Positions 9,943 to 22,452 of a DNA stretch of 64,000 bases are shown here, piece after piece. The translations under genes were made by a program, and so were the position numbers. Source of the stretch: Bisporella sp. PMI_857 (lineage: Eukaryota; Ascomycota; Leotiomycetes; Helotiales; Helotiaceae); assembly GCA_021307315.1 (NCBI GenBank), contig JAJSPD010000045.1:1-64000 (forward strand), in the 5' to 3' direction. The first letter of the stretch is position 1, and the number at the start of each line of letters is the position of its first letter. The notes under the pieces were generated by a model. That model ran no database searches. It was given only the letters and a program-made list of their open reading frames with translations, and was not told the origin of the DNA.

Positions 9943-12574
9943 ATGTTTGGCCAATTACAGACGGAATCTACGCTTCCAATAAGGAAACGCCGTAGGCCGG
10001 CCTTGTCGTGTGTTGAATGTAGGAGGAGGAAGATCAAATGTGACCGGAATCACCCCTGTAATCATTGCAAGTCGTCTAAGATTCCGGTATGCACGTACAA
10101 AGATGTGCATACCAGTGTGGCCGAGCGAAGCGTCCCAGCAGATGCGGTAACAAAATCTTCGCCTAGAAGTGAACGGTCTGGGGGCTCAGCTCATCAGATC
10201 GTAAGTATCTTTCCTCTTCTTGAAATCCTGATATTCGTGTCCAAGGCCAAGCAACATGGTGCATGGTCATCAAATATTTGGATGTTATCAGCATTTGGTA
10301 TCAATAAACATCTGCTCATACCCATACGATAGGCTCCACCAAATGTAGTCGATTATGGATACGTCTCTCACGGGACGTACTCAGATGGACCATCATCGCA
10401 AACAACTCCCGGCACTGAGAGCAGCTCTGCTTGTGATAAAGATGGCACGAGTTTATGCTTCAGGGACATGTTAGGTTTCGGCTCTGGCCCAACCCGTGGC
10501 TCTACCTCGATATCTGCCTCAGAGGCTGCTGGGCATGATACAGAGAGTCTAGCGTCGTTCAAGGATCCGAAACGATGTCTTCCCGAGGGTATGAAAATGA
10601 ATCTATCCGACGAAGAAAGGGAGGGCAATTCTTTGATGGGTATAAACTTCACGACATTCAACGATGTGGTTGTACAGGATGGCATTCCGCAGAAGGCTCA
10701 GTTGAGGATTAAGTACTTCCATAAAGGCAATGATGATGGGAGTAAATCTAAGACCAGGTTCTTTGGCGGAAGCAACTGGATGGTGGCGCTCGACCAGGTA
10801 TATTACTTTCCACGGATATGAGATCCGGAGCTAACTTTAACAGTTCCGAGTCATTTTTTCAGCATTTAGATCGCAGAGCAAAATCACCGGGGATATTGAG
10901 AGAGACCGTGTCAACGAAGAAATTCGGACGCTAATGGAAAAATGTAAAACTATGACCAGGAAGGCCAAGGCAGAGCGTCCTATTCAGTGGCACACGAATC
11001 CCAACTTCCAAGATTATGTTCCCTCTCGAATACTCGCGGATCAACTAGTAGATCATTATTTACGGACGATGGAGGGGGCATACAGAATCTTGCACATCCC
11101 ATCTTTCAGGCAGGAATATGAAGATTATTGGCTAGACCCCCAAGGAACGCCAACGGCAACCATCGTGAAAATACTGCTCGTGATGGCTATTGGGACTTGC
11201 TTTTACCAGAAGCCTGACCACGATGCAGTTCGGATGGCAGCTAAACAGTGGGTGTATTCTGCTCAATCATGGGTGACCGCTCCATTTGAAAAAGGGCGCT
11301 TGAATCTTTCAGGACTACAGGTTCACTGTCTCCTGATACTGGCTCGCCAGACAAATGTGGTCGGTGGTGATTTATTATGGATAGCAGCTGGCTCACTCCT
11401 ACGAACTGCATTTCAAATGGGCTTTCATCGTGATCCTAAAACCTTTCCCAAGATTTCATTCTTGCACCAAGAAATCCGACGCCGACTTTGGGCTACAGTG
11501 CTAGAGATGACTGTTTCAACATCTCTTGATGTAGGCATGCCGCCACTAATCACCTCTGATGATTTTGATACGGAGCCGCCGGCTAACATCGACGACGAAG
11601 ATATTGGTGAAACAACAACAGTTAAACCGGTATCAAAACCACCGCACGTCTGGACACGGGCTTCGCTTCAGATCCAGCTCTTGAAATCATGGGGGACTCG
11701 CCATAACATATCGAAGCTTGTTAACGGCTTTAAAAAAGATATGACATATGATGACGTTCTTCGTTTCGATGTAGAAATGACTAAAGCATGTAAAGAGGCT
11801 ACTTTCCTCACCGCAAGCTACCCGCCCTCTCTGCCACACCCCACGATTTTACAGCGCATAGTTCTTGATTTGATTCTTCGTCGGTTCCTGACCGCTGTCC
11901 ATGTTCCGTTCGCGGCGAAATCTCACCAAAATCCGCGGTATTACTATTCGCGCAAAGTATGCGTCGATTCTGGTTTAATCATCCTGTCCCACTCTGGGGA
12001 TGATCCTGCCGTTCTCGTGCCGCCAGGGGAGATGAATGACTTCACACGGTTAAAAACAGTCGGTGGTGGGTTTTACCGTGAGGTCATCCTACACGCTGGG
12101 TCGCTTGTAATGCTAGAACTGGCTAATTTGCTTGAGGAAGAACTGGCTCAAGGTTTGGGACTTTCTGTTGCAGGAAAGCTTACAAGGGGCCCGCTTCAGC
12201 AGGCAGTACGTGGTCTTCTCACGATGACAGCGAAGCGCATCGAGCTAGGAGAACAGAATGTTAAAGGTCATATTTTCCTCTCCGCAGCATTGGCATATGT
12301 AGATGCATTAGAAAATAACAAGGACGTGGAGAAGGGGATCTTAGAAGGAGCACTAGCAAGTGCAAGGCATTGTCTTGGACTACTGCGAGCACGATTAGAT
12401 ATGCCGGAGACGCCACCTTTTACCGAACCACCTATTGAAAATTCCGGAGATGGAACGATGGGTGTAGATCAAGATTTTTCGTATGATTTCATGATGCAGG
12501 ACGGTGGCTCGAGTTTCAATTTTGAAATGCCGGATGCGTGGCTCTACTCTGGATGGCAGGAGTATCGTGAATAG
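9943..12574 (+). CDS. Zn2Cys6 fungal-specific transcription factor
   Basis: Three exons, 9943-10200, 10333-10797 and 10844-12574 (introns 132 and 46 bp), encode 817 residues. The binuclear zinc cluster is complete: C23, C26, C33, C39, C42 and C50 (spacing 2-6-5-2-7), preceded by basic RKRRR. The middle region, beginning about residue 300 and containing the FQMGFHRDP stretch, matches the fungal_trans regulatory domain. It should act in the nucleus on CGG-containing sites. Its position, divergent from a transporter and one gene from an LPMO, makes a pathway-specific regulator of this neighbourhood plausible, but that is inference. The C-terminus is acidic and aromatic, as in activation regions. 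Confidence 0.9.
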
Positions 12575-13128
12575 CTTACTCGCCAGATATATATTGAAAA
12601 GCATGTTGAGAATAGGCAGAAAGGGGGGAGATGTAGTGTACAAGTACGAACAAAACGTTTCAGCACCACTCAAATGGGAGAAAAGGAAGTACCACCTATC
12701 TAAACATCACACACCACTCAATACAAACACAATAACTCGCCTCCACCATACCTCCTCCACAAATCTTTGCAGGAGAACATCTCGTGATGATATATATATA
12801 TTTAGTGGTGGAGGGGTTTTGTTGCACATCGCATCCCAACACTATTTATATCTAGCATCCCTCTTTCCTAAATATAAATACTCTGGCGGTATATTTAGAA
12901 CCTGCTGCGTCAGTGGCAGCCACACCTTGCTTATATAACTACCCACCAAGAAGGACTCACCAGCCACACATACACGTGATATTATACATCACTCCCTAAC
13001 ACCCTATCATCTATGAATCTTCAAAATGAACTCCTAACCAATACCTTTCTATCCAAACGACCCCGCTGAAACCCTCCTATCGCTACTATCAAACACAGAC
13101 TCTCAAAGCCTCAAGCCTCTAGCCACCT

Positions 13129-13175
13129 CACATCTCACATCTCACATCTCACATCTCATATCTCACATCCCACAT
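13129..13175. repeat. tandem CATCTCA heptamer repeat
   Basis: About six to seven near-perfect copies of CATCTCA, followed by looser CATC/CACATC variants to about 13205. It is a simple microsatellite-like repeat with no visible coding role. Confidence 0.75.
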
Positions 13176-13528
13176 CAAACATCACATCAAAAACATCTCA
13201 AACATCATCAAATCTCACCCAACAATCCCACATCCCGCCCCCAACTTTACCTTTCACTATCACCCTTCCCCTGCGCAACGCCCAGCCGTGCCGCTCACGC
13301 GCTGCATGGTAGCACCGCACGCACCCCAGGAAAAAAGAAGAAGGAGGGGGGGAGGGAAAGGTGAGGATCCATAACCGGAACCGCCATCCGCGACCCCCCC
13401 ACCCCCCCTCCCTCTTTCCTCCGATCCCCCACTCACATAAACCCCAAGCCAAAGAAAAAAAACATTACAACGCAAAATACCCACTTTCTCTATAGATGTG
13501 TCTGGAAAAAGAAAGAACCCAGCAAAGA

Positions 13529-13646
13529 GATTCCCCCCCCCCTCCTTTCTCTTCTCACCACCCCCCCCCCCCCCAGGAAAAAGGGGGAGAGGGGGGAGGG
13601 GGGGGGTCCGAGAGACAGAGAGAGAGAGCGAGAGAGAGAGAGAGAA
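13529..13646. repeat. pyrimidine-to-purine switch tract with C14 and G9 runs
   Basis: A pyrimidine tract (about 13530-13574, ending in 14 C) flips directly into a purine tract (about 13575-13646) with G-runs and GA-repeats. Either strand could form G-quadruplex, hairpin or triplex structures. Similar but shorter switches flank it at 13331-13432 and 13789-13842. Confidence 0.7.
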
Positions 13647-14655
13647 ACATAAACGAAGAAGGGGGTGGAGTGAGTGCTCCACTGCATCGCATTTCGCATC
13701 GTGAGGGGGGACCAATCTAGGCTTACGCCTGCAGACAAGGTGGAGAAGATGCGACGTGCAACAAACGCCGCTTTTTTTTTTCTTCCCTCTTCTCTCTCTT
13801 TTCCCTCTTGTTCTTTTTTTGTTTTTGGAGGGGGGGGGGGAGGAAAGGTTACACAGGTTGGTTGGTATTAGGGGGGATAAGGGGTGATGGAAAGGGGAAC
13901 AAAAGGTTTGAAACGTTTTGAGTTTTCTATGATGTCGTTTTTGTAGTACCGGAAGAAATCATATCATGTTAATCTATTAATGAAAAAAAATGAAAAAACA
14001 TAGAGCGATATGGATCAACCAACTTATCATGAACCGTTGTTGGAGAATGGTGCCTAGATCCAGGACGAGGCTGAGAGGATGGGCGACCGTCGTATCTAAC
14101 GCCCCCGACAGAATGAACCCCCCCCACCCCCCCCCGAGCTATACATTGTAGGATGCTCATGAGAAAACGAGGCTGGGAGAAAAAAAAAAAGGAGCTAGAC
14201 GATGCGGGTTTGAAGGGGGAAAGTGAAATGCATACGACAAGGTTGTATTTTTTGCATATAAGGCGGGCTGAACCGAAAGCTGATTTGCGCTAGCCTCATG
14301 TATCCTTACGTCACGTTCATGGTAACTTTTGTTCGAAGCCTGGCCTTTGTTTTGTATTTTCTGATCAGCCTTTCGAACAAGTCGCGAATCATGAATAAAA
14401 GCATGAGATTTAGGTAGGGCCGCATCAGCTGTTTGACGTGGAAGTAGTAGCATTAAGATAGGTTCGAAAAGGATGTACAACTTGTAAAACGACTCTCGAA
14501 TGAGATGAATGCATTCCATGGTATCTATAGCTACAACCCGCTCAAAATGCGCCTCTGAACGATTATTTTTTTTCTTCTTTATTCTTACATTAGTACAATG
14601 CCTCCTCAAATGCTACCAAATGCTCGCAAAACGCCGATTCATATCCATCACTCAT

Positions 14656-17600
14656 CTATTTAGTCTTCTTTGCCTTCTTTGGGCCTAAGATATCATCAAA
14701 AGTTAGAGCAGGCTTCGGCGTGGTTGAGTCTCTCCGTGCCTCTCCATCTGCCGATGCCGGGGGCGTTAGGTTCGAGGTCGACGCCGATTGGGTGTCTCCG
14801 CTGCTCATGCTCGACGGGCTCGCGACGTTGAAGCTCACCCTGTCGCTGAGCACCGTGGGGCTGCTCATGTTATACGACGGTGCTCTCTGATGGCCGGACC
14901 CACTATATCCCGATCCATCACGAGACATGGAGCGGAAGTGCGATGTCTCAGAGACGGAGCGCATATGCGTGTCGTTGGAGGAGGATCGGTAGTGCGATTC
15001 GCGCGATGTCCAAGCGTCACGGGATGAGGGACGCGAGCCTGGACCCGCGCTGTTTGGTGTCATGCTTCGGGGGGAGGAGGCCATCTGCCGGACTTGTTGT
15101 GGTGACATGGGGAGCGCATTTAGGGGAAACGCGATGCTTCTCCGCTTTTCATCTTGGGTGATCTTTCGGGGTTTTAGGTTGAGCTCAGTCATTGTATCTG
15201 AAGTGCGAGTCAAGCCTCTGCTTGGTGGCGTGCCTAGTGTGCTTGGTCCTGTGTAAATGTCCGAAATCGATGGTGGTGCTTCAAGGGGAGAAAATATTCC
15301 TGTGTTATTTGGCGTTGGCGTTGGCTGATGGCGACTTTCCGTGTCTGACTGTAGGTTAATCCACTCAGCCGCGGCGGTCCAGCAATGGCTTTTACGATAT
15401 ATAGCATCTGAACTGTGTAAGACGAGGTGGGAAGGTAACACCGCTACTTGTTCCGAGTTGATTGTGCTATATACCTTGACATCGGCTTTGGTATCCATCC
15501 AAGGCAAACTATCCATGACTGGCTCACATAGGAAGTATTCTACACCTGTAGAATGGCTGACACCGGGAGCATCTATGGCAAGCAAAGGGAGGGACTGGAT
15601 AACAGCGTAAATGAATATCCAGTGACCAATTCGCTCATCGTACATTTCCTGGCAGGACATTGACTTGGCCTGTGTTGCTTCAAATGATGCATAATGCTGT
15701 GGAAACGGCTTCAAGTCCTTGTGCTCATTATGGCTCTTTTCGAGAATGAGAGCTCTTTCCTCTTTCTTCAACTTTCGGCTAAACGCCTTCTTGTGTTCCT
15801 TCTGTGTCTTAGGATCAAAAAATGGATCGATGGTCAACATGGCTGGGAGTAATGGAACATCGAAAGGTATGGGAGGAATCACTGGTGGAGATGATTTGTC
15901 AAACTCGCCCATCAGTATTCTTAATGCAGCAATGGGAGGATCGTCCTTCGCAAGATCCTGCAACTCTTGATCTGGGGTCTTTTCGAGTGCTCGTGGCGTG
16001 AAGGATGTTCGGTCTACCAACAAGTCGTAGAGATCGCACATGTCCGAATACAGGTTTCTCAAAACCAATCGATTGAGCCCACCTTCCGTAAAATCGTTCT
16101 TCTTGCTGCTCGCCTTTGGTGGCCAATGACCAAATGCTGATTTGTAGTAGCTTAGCACCTCTTTGCGCATCGCCATGTAGCCTGCCTTCCAGGCTCTAAA
16201 GTTGACCGAAATATACTCTTCATTAGAAGTTGAAGAGGCGATGCCAGCAAAGAGAGAAGGAAAATCAAAGGTCTGTAGCCTCTCTGAGACCAACATGTGA
16301 CGTCTTTGAAGGTTGATATGGGCCTTCTCCATTCTGTTTTTGGTATTGGACGAGATCAGGATAGCCAAACGAGTGTCGACGTCTTTCATATCGGTGAACT
16401 TTCCGATTGCGTGAGCGAATGCCTCGCAATATAGCTCCTCCGACTTCATGCATTCTCCCAAAATCAAGCCTCGAGCAATGTTATCTTGGCTTCCTTGGAA
16501 ATCGGCATACCCCATTTTTTTCATCCACTTATTGAAACTTTCGGTAGCAGCTTCTCCAAAAGTTGATCCATCAGAGTTGCTATACTCATATTTTCGAAGA
16601 AATTTGGAGACAGCTACAAGAGCCTGGAAGACAGTTGGTTGTGCTGGAGTGAGCACTAAATCTACACCCGCAAAGAAAGCGAAGAAATTACGAACGTCAA
16701 TTAGTAACTCGGTATCAGACGATTCAGGCATGGAGGCGGCGTTTTGAGATAATTGGCCGACCGGAAGATACAATTCCAAATCCTCCGAGCTCTTCTCGGT
16801 TCGCAAGGAGGATCGAGTGCTTTCTTTGTCCATGGAGGCATCATTTGTCCTAGTGGAGCTTGGGGTTTCATTTCTTTCGGTGCCATGGAAAGAAAGTCCT
16901 TGAAAAGCTGCTCCAAACTCTCCTCCCGTGTCCAAGTCATCTTGTACAAGAGCCTTCAATAACCGGGACGAGGCAAGTACGGACGAGCGAATCTTGAATG
17001 TAGCATCACGACCTGAATCTCTGGGGAAGAGATAAACGAGCACATTCCCCTGCTCATTATCCCACAGCTCCGGAACCTGAAATCTTTAGCACCAAACCAT
17101 AATCTCCATCGGCGGGCTCACCTTGTCAAAATGGAGGTGGTTCAATTTGTATTCCTTCTTTCCATCTATGCCGTTGATCCATGCCGCAACTCCTTGTGTG
17201 CTTGTTATGTCTGGTGAAGAGCTGCGAGTACGACTCTTTGGACCCATGCCTGGCAGCCAGCTGGCTCTCTTTCTGATGGTGCTGGTATCCGGAGTCAATT
17301 GGCGGGGCCTCGGGTTGGTATAAGTTGATGGTGGTGCTAGACCGGTCGCTCCTCTGGTATCCAGAGGCAATAAACTAGAATCCCCAGCCTGTCTACCACG
17401 CATTTCTTCTGATACCTCAACCGAGGGACCGCCTTTGTTCGCCGAATCGGAAGGGCCGGATTTTTGTAGTTTAGTTGCTGAGTGTGGCTCGGAGCTCTGC
17501 GACAGAGGTGCAGCTTGGGCAGCCGTTTTTGGTGGTGGAGGAGGAGGTACAGGTGACGGAGCTGACTTTCGCAGTACCGCAGAGGGAGGAGCTTTTTCTG

Positions 17601-17807
17601 GCTCAGCTAGGGTCTCTTTGAAACAATTGAGGGAGGAAATAAGGCTTGAAAAAGAGCGTGCTTTGGAAGACTTCTTTGCAGCTAGAGGCTCCATACCACT
17701 ATCATCATCCACAATTTCTGTGTGGTAATGATAGGGGCTGGGACATCCGCTCTCCTATTCAACAGATGATTAGATTTAAAACTTTCAGTCTTACCATTGG
17801 ACTCCAT
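14656..17807 (-). CDS. large conserved fungal protein of unknown function
   Basis: Model: exons 17795-17807, 17122-17717 and 14656-17076; 1009 residues. The 45-bp intron (17077-17121) is well supported. The 78-bp first intron and four-residue first exon are less certain, because the frame stays open upstream of the ATG at 17807 to about 17936. The N-terminal 200 residues are Ser/Pro-rich with a run of six or seven prolines. A globular part begins near the VPELWDNEQGNVLVYLFPRD segment and runs to about residue 700. The C-terminus is Ser-rich and ends in a Lys-rich tail after FDDILGP. I recognise this as a conserved Pezizomycotina protein, possibly of the DUF8004 kind, but cannot assign a function. 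No signal peptide or membrane span is seen. Confidence 0.75.
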
Positions 17808-20176
17808 GACTGTGACAGATCTGCTTGATGGTGAGTGTTTAGGAGTCTGGTGCGCTGGCGTGAATGTTCCCGAGTCTGTGATACATTCGGAGGTGCTGTC
17901 AGGTCGGCAGGTCACTTCGTTTATCTGCGGGATCAAGCGGTCGGGTGACGACTAAGCGGTCTGTATTTTCGGTATCTTTCGAATAACAATGTGCCGGAAA
18001 CATTTAATACATTGGGATGATCACGGAACGAGCGGTAGATAGGGAAATGAATTGTGTTTGTGACGCGGAAGGATTACATGGACAGCCAGCGCAACAGCGG
18101 TTCATTGGCTGGCCATGTGGACAATAGCTTCTGGTAAATTTGTTTTTGTACAACAATGCTAAAAAGCTCTGGAAGGAAATGGGGATGTTTGCGTAATAAG
18201 TTGTCGTCAGTTGCCAAGAGATCCTATTTTGGTGTTTGGGGTATGAATCCAAAGAGTGAGAAGGCTGGTCGCTGTAAAACTAAATACGAGAAATAAGAGT
18301 CTTCCCATTCAAAGAATTCTGGTTAGTCTAATGTTAGAACTTCTGTCGAAGGGTGTGGGCACTGGTTTCTTGGAGATATGCAGTGTTTGTGGTGGTTGAG
18401 GTGTCAATCAAAAGGTTGAACAAAAGCCAGCACAACAAGTTCTATTCTTGGGGACATTATTTTTCCCTCTTCACGAGCCATGTGGAGCTACTGTAGAACC
18501 TGGAACACGCGTGCATGTTTCTAGTAAAACATTTCCCCTCGTCCCACGTCATTCCGCTTTCCCTCCTGACTACAATTGTTTTGCCAAGCCTCTAAAAGTG
18601 GATATGCTAACCTGTTTTGGTGGTTTGCCACCAATTTGGCGGAACTAAACCTGAAAGGGATTGCTGAGCACTTTTTGATGAATCTCGCACAATTTCTTTG
18701 AGTTTAGACACAAACATTGAATGAATCGACTTAGAGAAACGTGAATGAATATAAAAGGTGCAACCCCCCCCGTAATATGTACTCCACTGCTGGGCGAGTA
18801 AAATGTCCTTACAGGTTGAAGAAAATGAGACCTTCAATTCGCCTCTTTCAGGACATCCTCCAGCTTGGAACTCCATTCTAGCTATGTGTGTTAAATTTCA
18901 CTTTTTTAAGAACACATTTTACAATTCAAATATTATCATATCTGCTTGTGAAAACTTCGCCTAATAAATAACTTCGAAGCAAGAAAAATAAAGGTAACGT
19001 CCATCCCTACAGGGCGAGAAACCTACTGTGCCGAGACGAATCCATTGTTTGAGAGTCTCAAATCTCTTTCTCGCAGATATATAAAGTGTTGCGTTGTGTA
19101 CGTGAATTCAATAGAGCGTAGCAGAGAGTGTATTGCAGCTCGTAGAGCTGTAGGTCAATACAGGTAAAAAGGTTGAATTGAGTTCTAAGTACAAAGGAAA
19201 CCTATCGCGTAAAATAAAGCTTCCCACACGCGATGACTAGTTGCGGTGAGCTCAACCGAGCTTCGCCTTGGCAATTCAGGGGCGCAAATATAAAGTTATA
19301 GTTAGTTTGTTATTGTTATTTAGCCATTTCTTTTATTAAAATTCGGTTTCCAACAAGAAAAACACCGCGGTCTTGTTACATTGTCGATTGTTCCGTTTAC
19401 CGCGTCGAAAGCCTTTTCAGCTGATTGTTTTTTTTTTGTTTTTTTTGCTTTATTACAACTAACAGCCTGTGTTTAAAATTCGGGGCTATAGTACAAATGT
19501 TCTATCCAAAAAAATATAACTTCAAACTTTAAGAACCCAGAGCACATAGAAACATATATGCCGAGTTTATCCGGAAAAAAATGGAGAAAACACACAGCGT
19601 GCTTATATAATGATATATTTACAACCACGCTAAATATAACATTATAAACTATACCCAATTCATTTAAAGTGTGGCGTGTCTGCTCTTGCGTTTATTAAAC
19701 GCCTCACTTACGAATCAGCTATAAAGCGGTAGCTGAGGAGAAATTAAGAAATACTTGTGATGTGGACCCTATCGCACATTTGTAATGCTCAAGCGAGAGC
19801 TATATCCCGCTGAGATTGTTTGAGCTGTGAAGCTCTCTTTCAAGTGCCTCCGAATCTGTTGTACTGTACATCTGCAAAAATTTTCACGCACACATTTGAT
19901 ATCACATAGATCTCTTCCAAGCACTCTGAGTTTTTGCATTCAGAAGATGTTGAGAAGATCGCCTTGAGATTTTATAGATTAGATTTTAGCATGTAGCTAA
20001 GAGCTTACGTATGTGTGAGATCAGCTCTCTAAAAGCGGTTGCTGTCATCCAAAGGAGGCCAAAGCGAGTGCTTTCGATCTTTTCACAGCATGTGATTGTG
20101 TAGAAAATTCGAGATTGAGAAGACAATGGCAACGACAAGTTGTTCATTATCCGTATATTGAAAACAAATCATATTA
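17808..20176. other. intergenic, no gene seen
   Basis: The left part should hold the promoter and leader of the large minus-strand gene. The rest is AT-rich with T-runs near 19430. Open frames are short and unsupported. I see no repeat with clear ends until the element at 20177. Confidence 0.5.
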
Positions 20177-20493
20177 CATTGAAACCTAATTATATCGGAA
20201 TGCTCCGCGCTACTCCAGCATTCCGGTACATAGAGGTTTCCGGATAGTGGGTTCCATAAATGTGTATAACTAAGCATTAATGTATAAAAAGTACAAAAAG
20301 CGTTAAACGTATCACGTATTTGGGGGAAATATGTATTATTAAGCAGGATTCTTACACTTTTTATATCGGAACCTACCAAATTTTCCGCAAATCCATTCCG
20401 ATATACACAGCCAAAAATCGGCCGTTCCAGCCTTCCTTCTCGATGCATAGAGGTTTCCGATATAAGGAGTTCCGATATAACCAGGTTTCACTG
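20177..20493. mobile_element. 317-bp TA-flanked pogo/Fot-like MITE
   Basis: Terminal inverted repeats of 24 bp (20177-20200 and 20470-20493) share 21 bases; the right one reads CAGTGAAACCTGGTTATATC inward. TA lies immediately outside both ends (20175-20176 and 20494-20495). The interior contains a second hairpin (CGGAATGCT / AGCATTCCG near 20196-20225) and repeats of the phrase ATAGAGGTTTCCG. There is no transposase. It ends 18 bp from the stop codon of the next gene, so it is probably in that gene's 3' UTR or replaces it. Confidence 0.8.
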
Positions 20494-20510
20494 TATCTCC
20501 ATATCGCGGC

Positions 20511-22452
20511 TCAAGAAGAGAGTGTCAAAGACTTGAAGGAAGCAACTGTCTGAGCAATTCCCACCGCAAGAGAAAACAAAGCAAGTAACAGGCTTGAAAC
20601 CCCAAAGGTAATGACACCCCAAAAGGTAAAATAATTCAGCGAGTCTCTGTTATCTCTCCAAAGCTGCCGCAGCCCTCGTGGTTTCTGAGTATCCATGTAG
20701 TGGCGAAGCTGTCGGAGCCGTGTCTCGAACAGAGGGAAGTCCGAGTAAGGCAACTCGTCTTTTTGCAATGCCGCATTTTGTGTTTTCTGGTATGTGAAGT
20801 TATATGAGGTGTTGAGAGCTGTGTATCTTCCTAGATGTAGATTTATAGCATCCTTGTGGAGAAAGTCTTCTGCTGCTGTTCCCGCGCCCGGGATCAGCTC
20901 ATCGTGGTCCAGGACTCTCTTCTTCGAACGTGAGTCAGTAGTAAATAGAATAGCCCAGGAGCGGACGATTTCATGATTAGGGCTATCATATTCATGGCTA
21001 TCCGGTAGGCGGAGAACGCTGTCTACGGGACGATCCGCGAAAGTTCCAGGGAGGCTGAGAAGTAACCTACATTTTGATGAGAATTTGGTGCAACGTCTGG
21101 TGCCGTACAGATTGTTGAACTTACTGGCCATGCCATGGCGCCATCGCTGAATTCTCAGGAGCCAGAGTATTATAGAAAATATCAAGTGTTCTATGTCGAG
21201 TATCCAATTTCAGGTGATCTTCGAAAGCACATGACCAACGAATGCTAAGTTTACCAATTGATTTCAGTATTCTGATATTCAAATCATCAATGCGAAACGT
21301 GTGACCCCCAGCAGAATCCTTTGGGACCGATTTAGCCTTTGATGTATCTAACTTAATGATGTGTAGAATTCGGAAGAAGTCCGATATTTGAATTCCGAGG
21401 ACTTCTTCCAAGGAGTTTCGGCTTGTGAGATGCCAAGCAACTCTATCGACATCAGATGAACCCCCTCCATAAACGTCTCCATAACCATTGGAGTGATTCA
21501 ACCGAATTCTCAGGAGTTCAAAATCATAGATATCATTGATCGCGAGAAAGCAACGTAATACTTCAAAGATATGTCCTAAATAATTGTCTGGACGCCGGAG
21601 AGCGCCACTCTGATAGCAACAATCTAGGACATAGCCAAATGTGACATGATCTTGTTGATTGGCGGCAATAAGACAGACCGTCATGGCCTGGGAGAGATCG
21701 TTGTAGTATTTACCCTTCGTGTTCCTCGATTCAAGAAGGTTTGTATATATTTCCTTCCACACACGATCTCCATCCACTTTTCCGTGAATATGATTGATGA
21801 CCAGCCTATCTAAAGGTAAATCCTTCAGATTTTGCCACCGTTGTATATTTTCTTGACTTAAGAATTCCTCTCCCGTACCCGGAGAAACACGAACTAGTTT
21901 CCATGGCTTGACCTTCATCCACACCTCCTCTATTTGCTGGCTGCTAGCGCTGTCAAGCTCAAAATCAAGCTTTTGAAGTTTATCCTTGATGCCAAAAATA
22001 TCTGCTGAATCGGATCTACGTGTGTTGGGTTCGATTCCGGTCGCATAAACATGCGGTTCGTCTGGAGGAAGTCCTTTTTCAAGATCCGGCTGGCTCATTT
22101 GGGGTTCTCTGCTTTCTCTCAAAACCTGGGCAAAAGGTTCCGTCAACCGCTCGAGCTTCGAGACTGGGACTGAAATGAACTCTTCTGACTTTGACTTGTG
22201 ACGCAGATTTGAGGCAGAGCTGTTTGGCGCCGCTTATGCGGAGAGTCCACATGGAGAAGAGACAGCTGCTGAATATGACCTAAGCCCTTCATCTGATGCG
22301 CCCGAAGCCTGCGCTCCTAATTTTGGTTGGAAACCTTGAGTTGCAGAATTGTGTGCGCATCCAGCATTCGAGCTGTCGTTGCGATGCACTATACCAGGCT
22401 GAGGGCTGACGTGCTGGTCAGAATTTCGAGGTGCCGCAGGATCCGCCGTCAT
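20511..22452 (-). CDS. unknown protein with C-terminal membrane anchor
   Basis: Best model: exons 22251-22452, 21125-22169 and 20511-21066, 600 residues. The 58-bp intron (21067-21124) has a perfect GTAAGT donor and restores frame. The 81-bp first intron (22170-22250) is weaker; it is proposed because an in-frame TAA at 22234-22236 must be removed if the ATG at 22452 is used. Otherwise translation would start at an internal Met (REPQMSQPD). The body has no domain I recognise. Near the C-terminus, DNRDSLNYFTFWGV starts a hydrophobic stretch of about 35 residues that should form one or two membrane spans; I have the impression that this kind of tail recurs in fungal proteins of unknown function. 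The MITE begins 18 bp past the stop. Confidence 0.7.

Larger units (their letters stand above)
12575..14655. other. long low-complexity intergenic region
   Basis: Between the regulator's stop codon and the stop codon of the next gene (-). It contains a CATCTCA-type tandem repeat (about 13129-13175), several runs of C or G of 8-14 bases, GA-repeats and strand switches between pyrimidine and purine tracts (13380-13850). Open frames here are translations of low-complexity sequence. No gene is supported. Confidence 0.6.

Noticed and set aside
12504..12938. 144-codon plus-strand frame
   Set aside because: It overlaps the end of the Zn2Cys6 coding sequence in another frame and continues into its 3' flank; composition is not protein-like.
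13198..13738. Several Pro/Gly/Ser-rich frames on both strands
   Set aside because: Translations of simple-sequence DNA; amino-acid content simply reflects C/T and G/A tracts.
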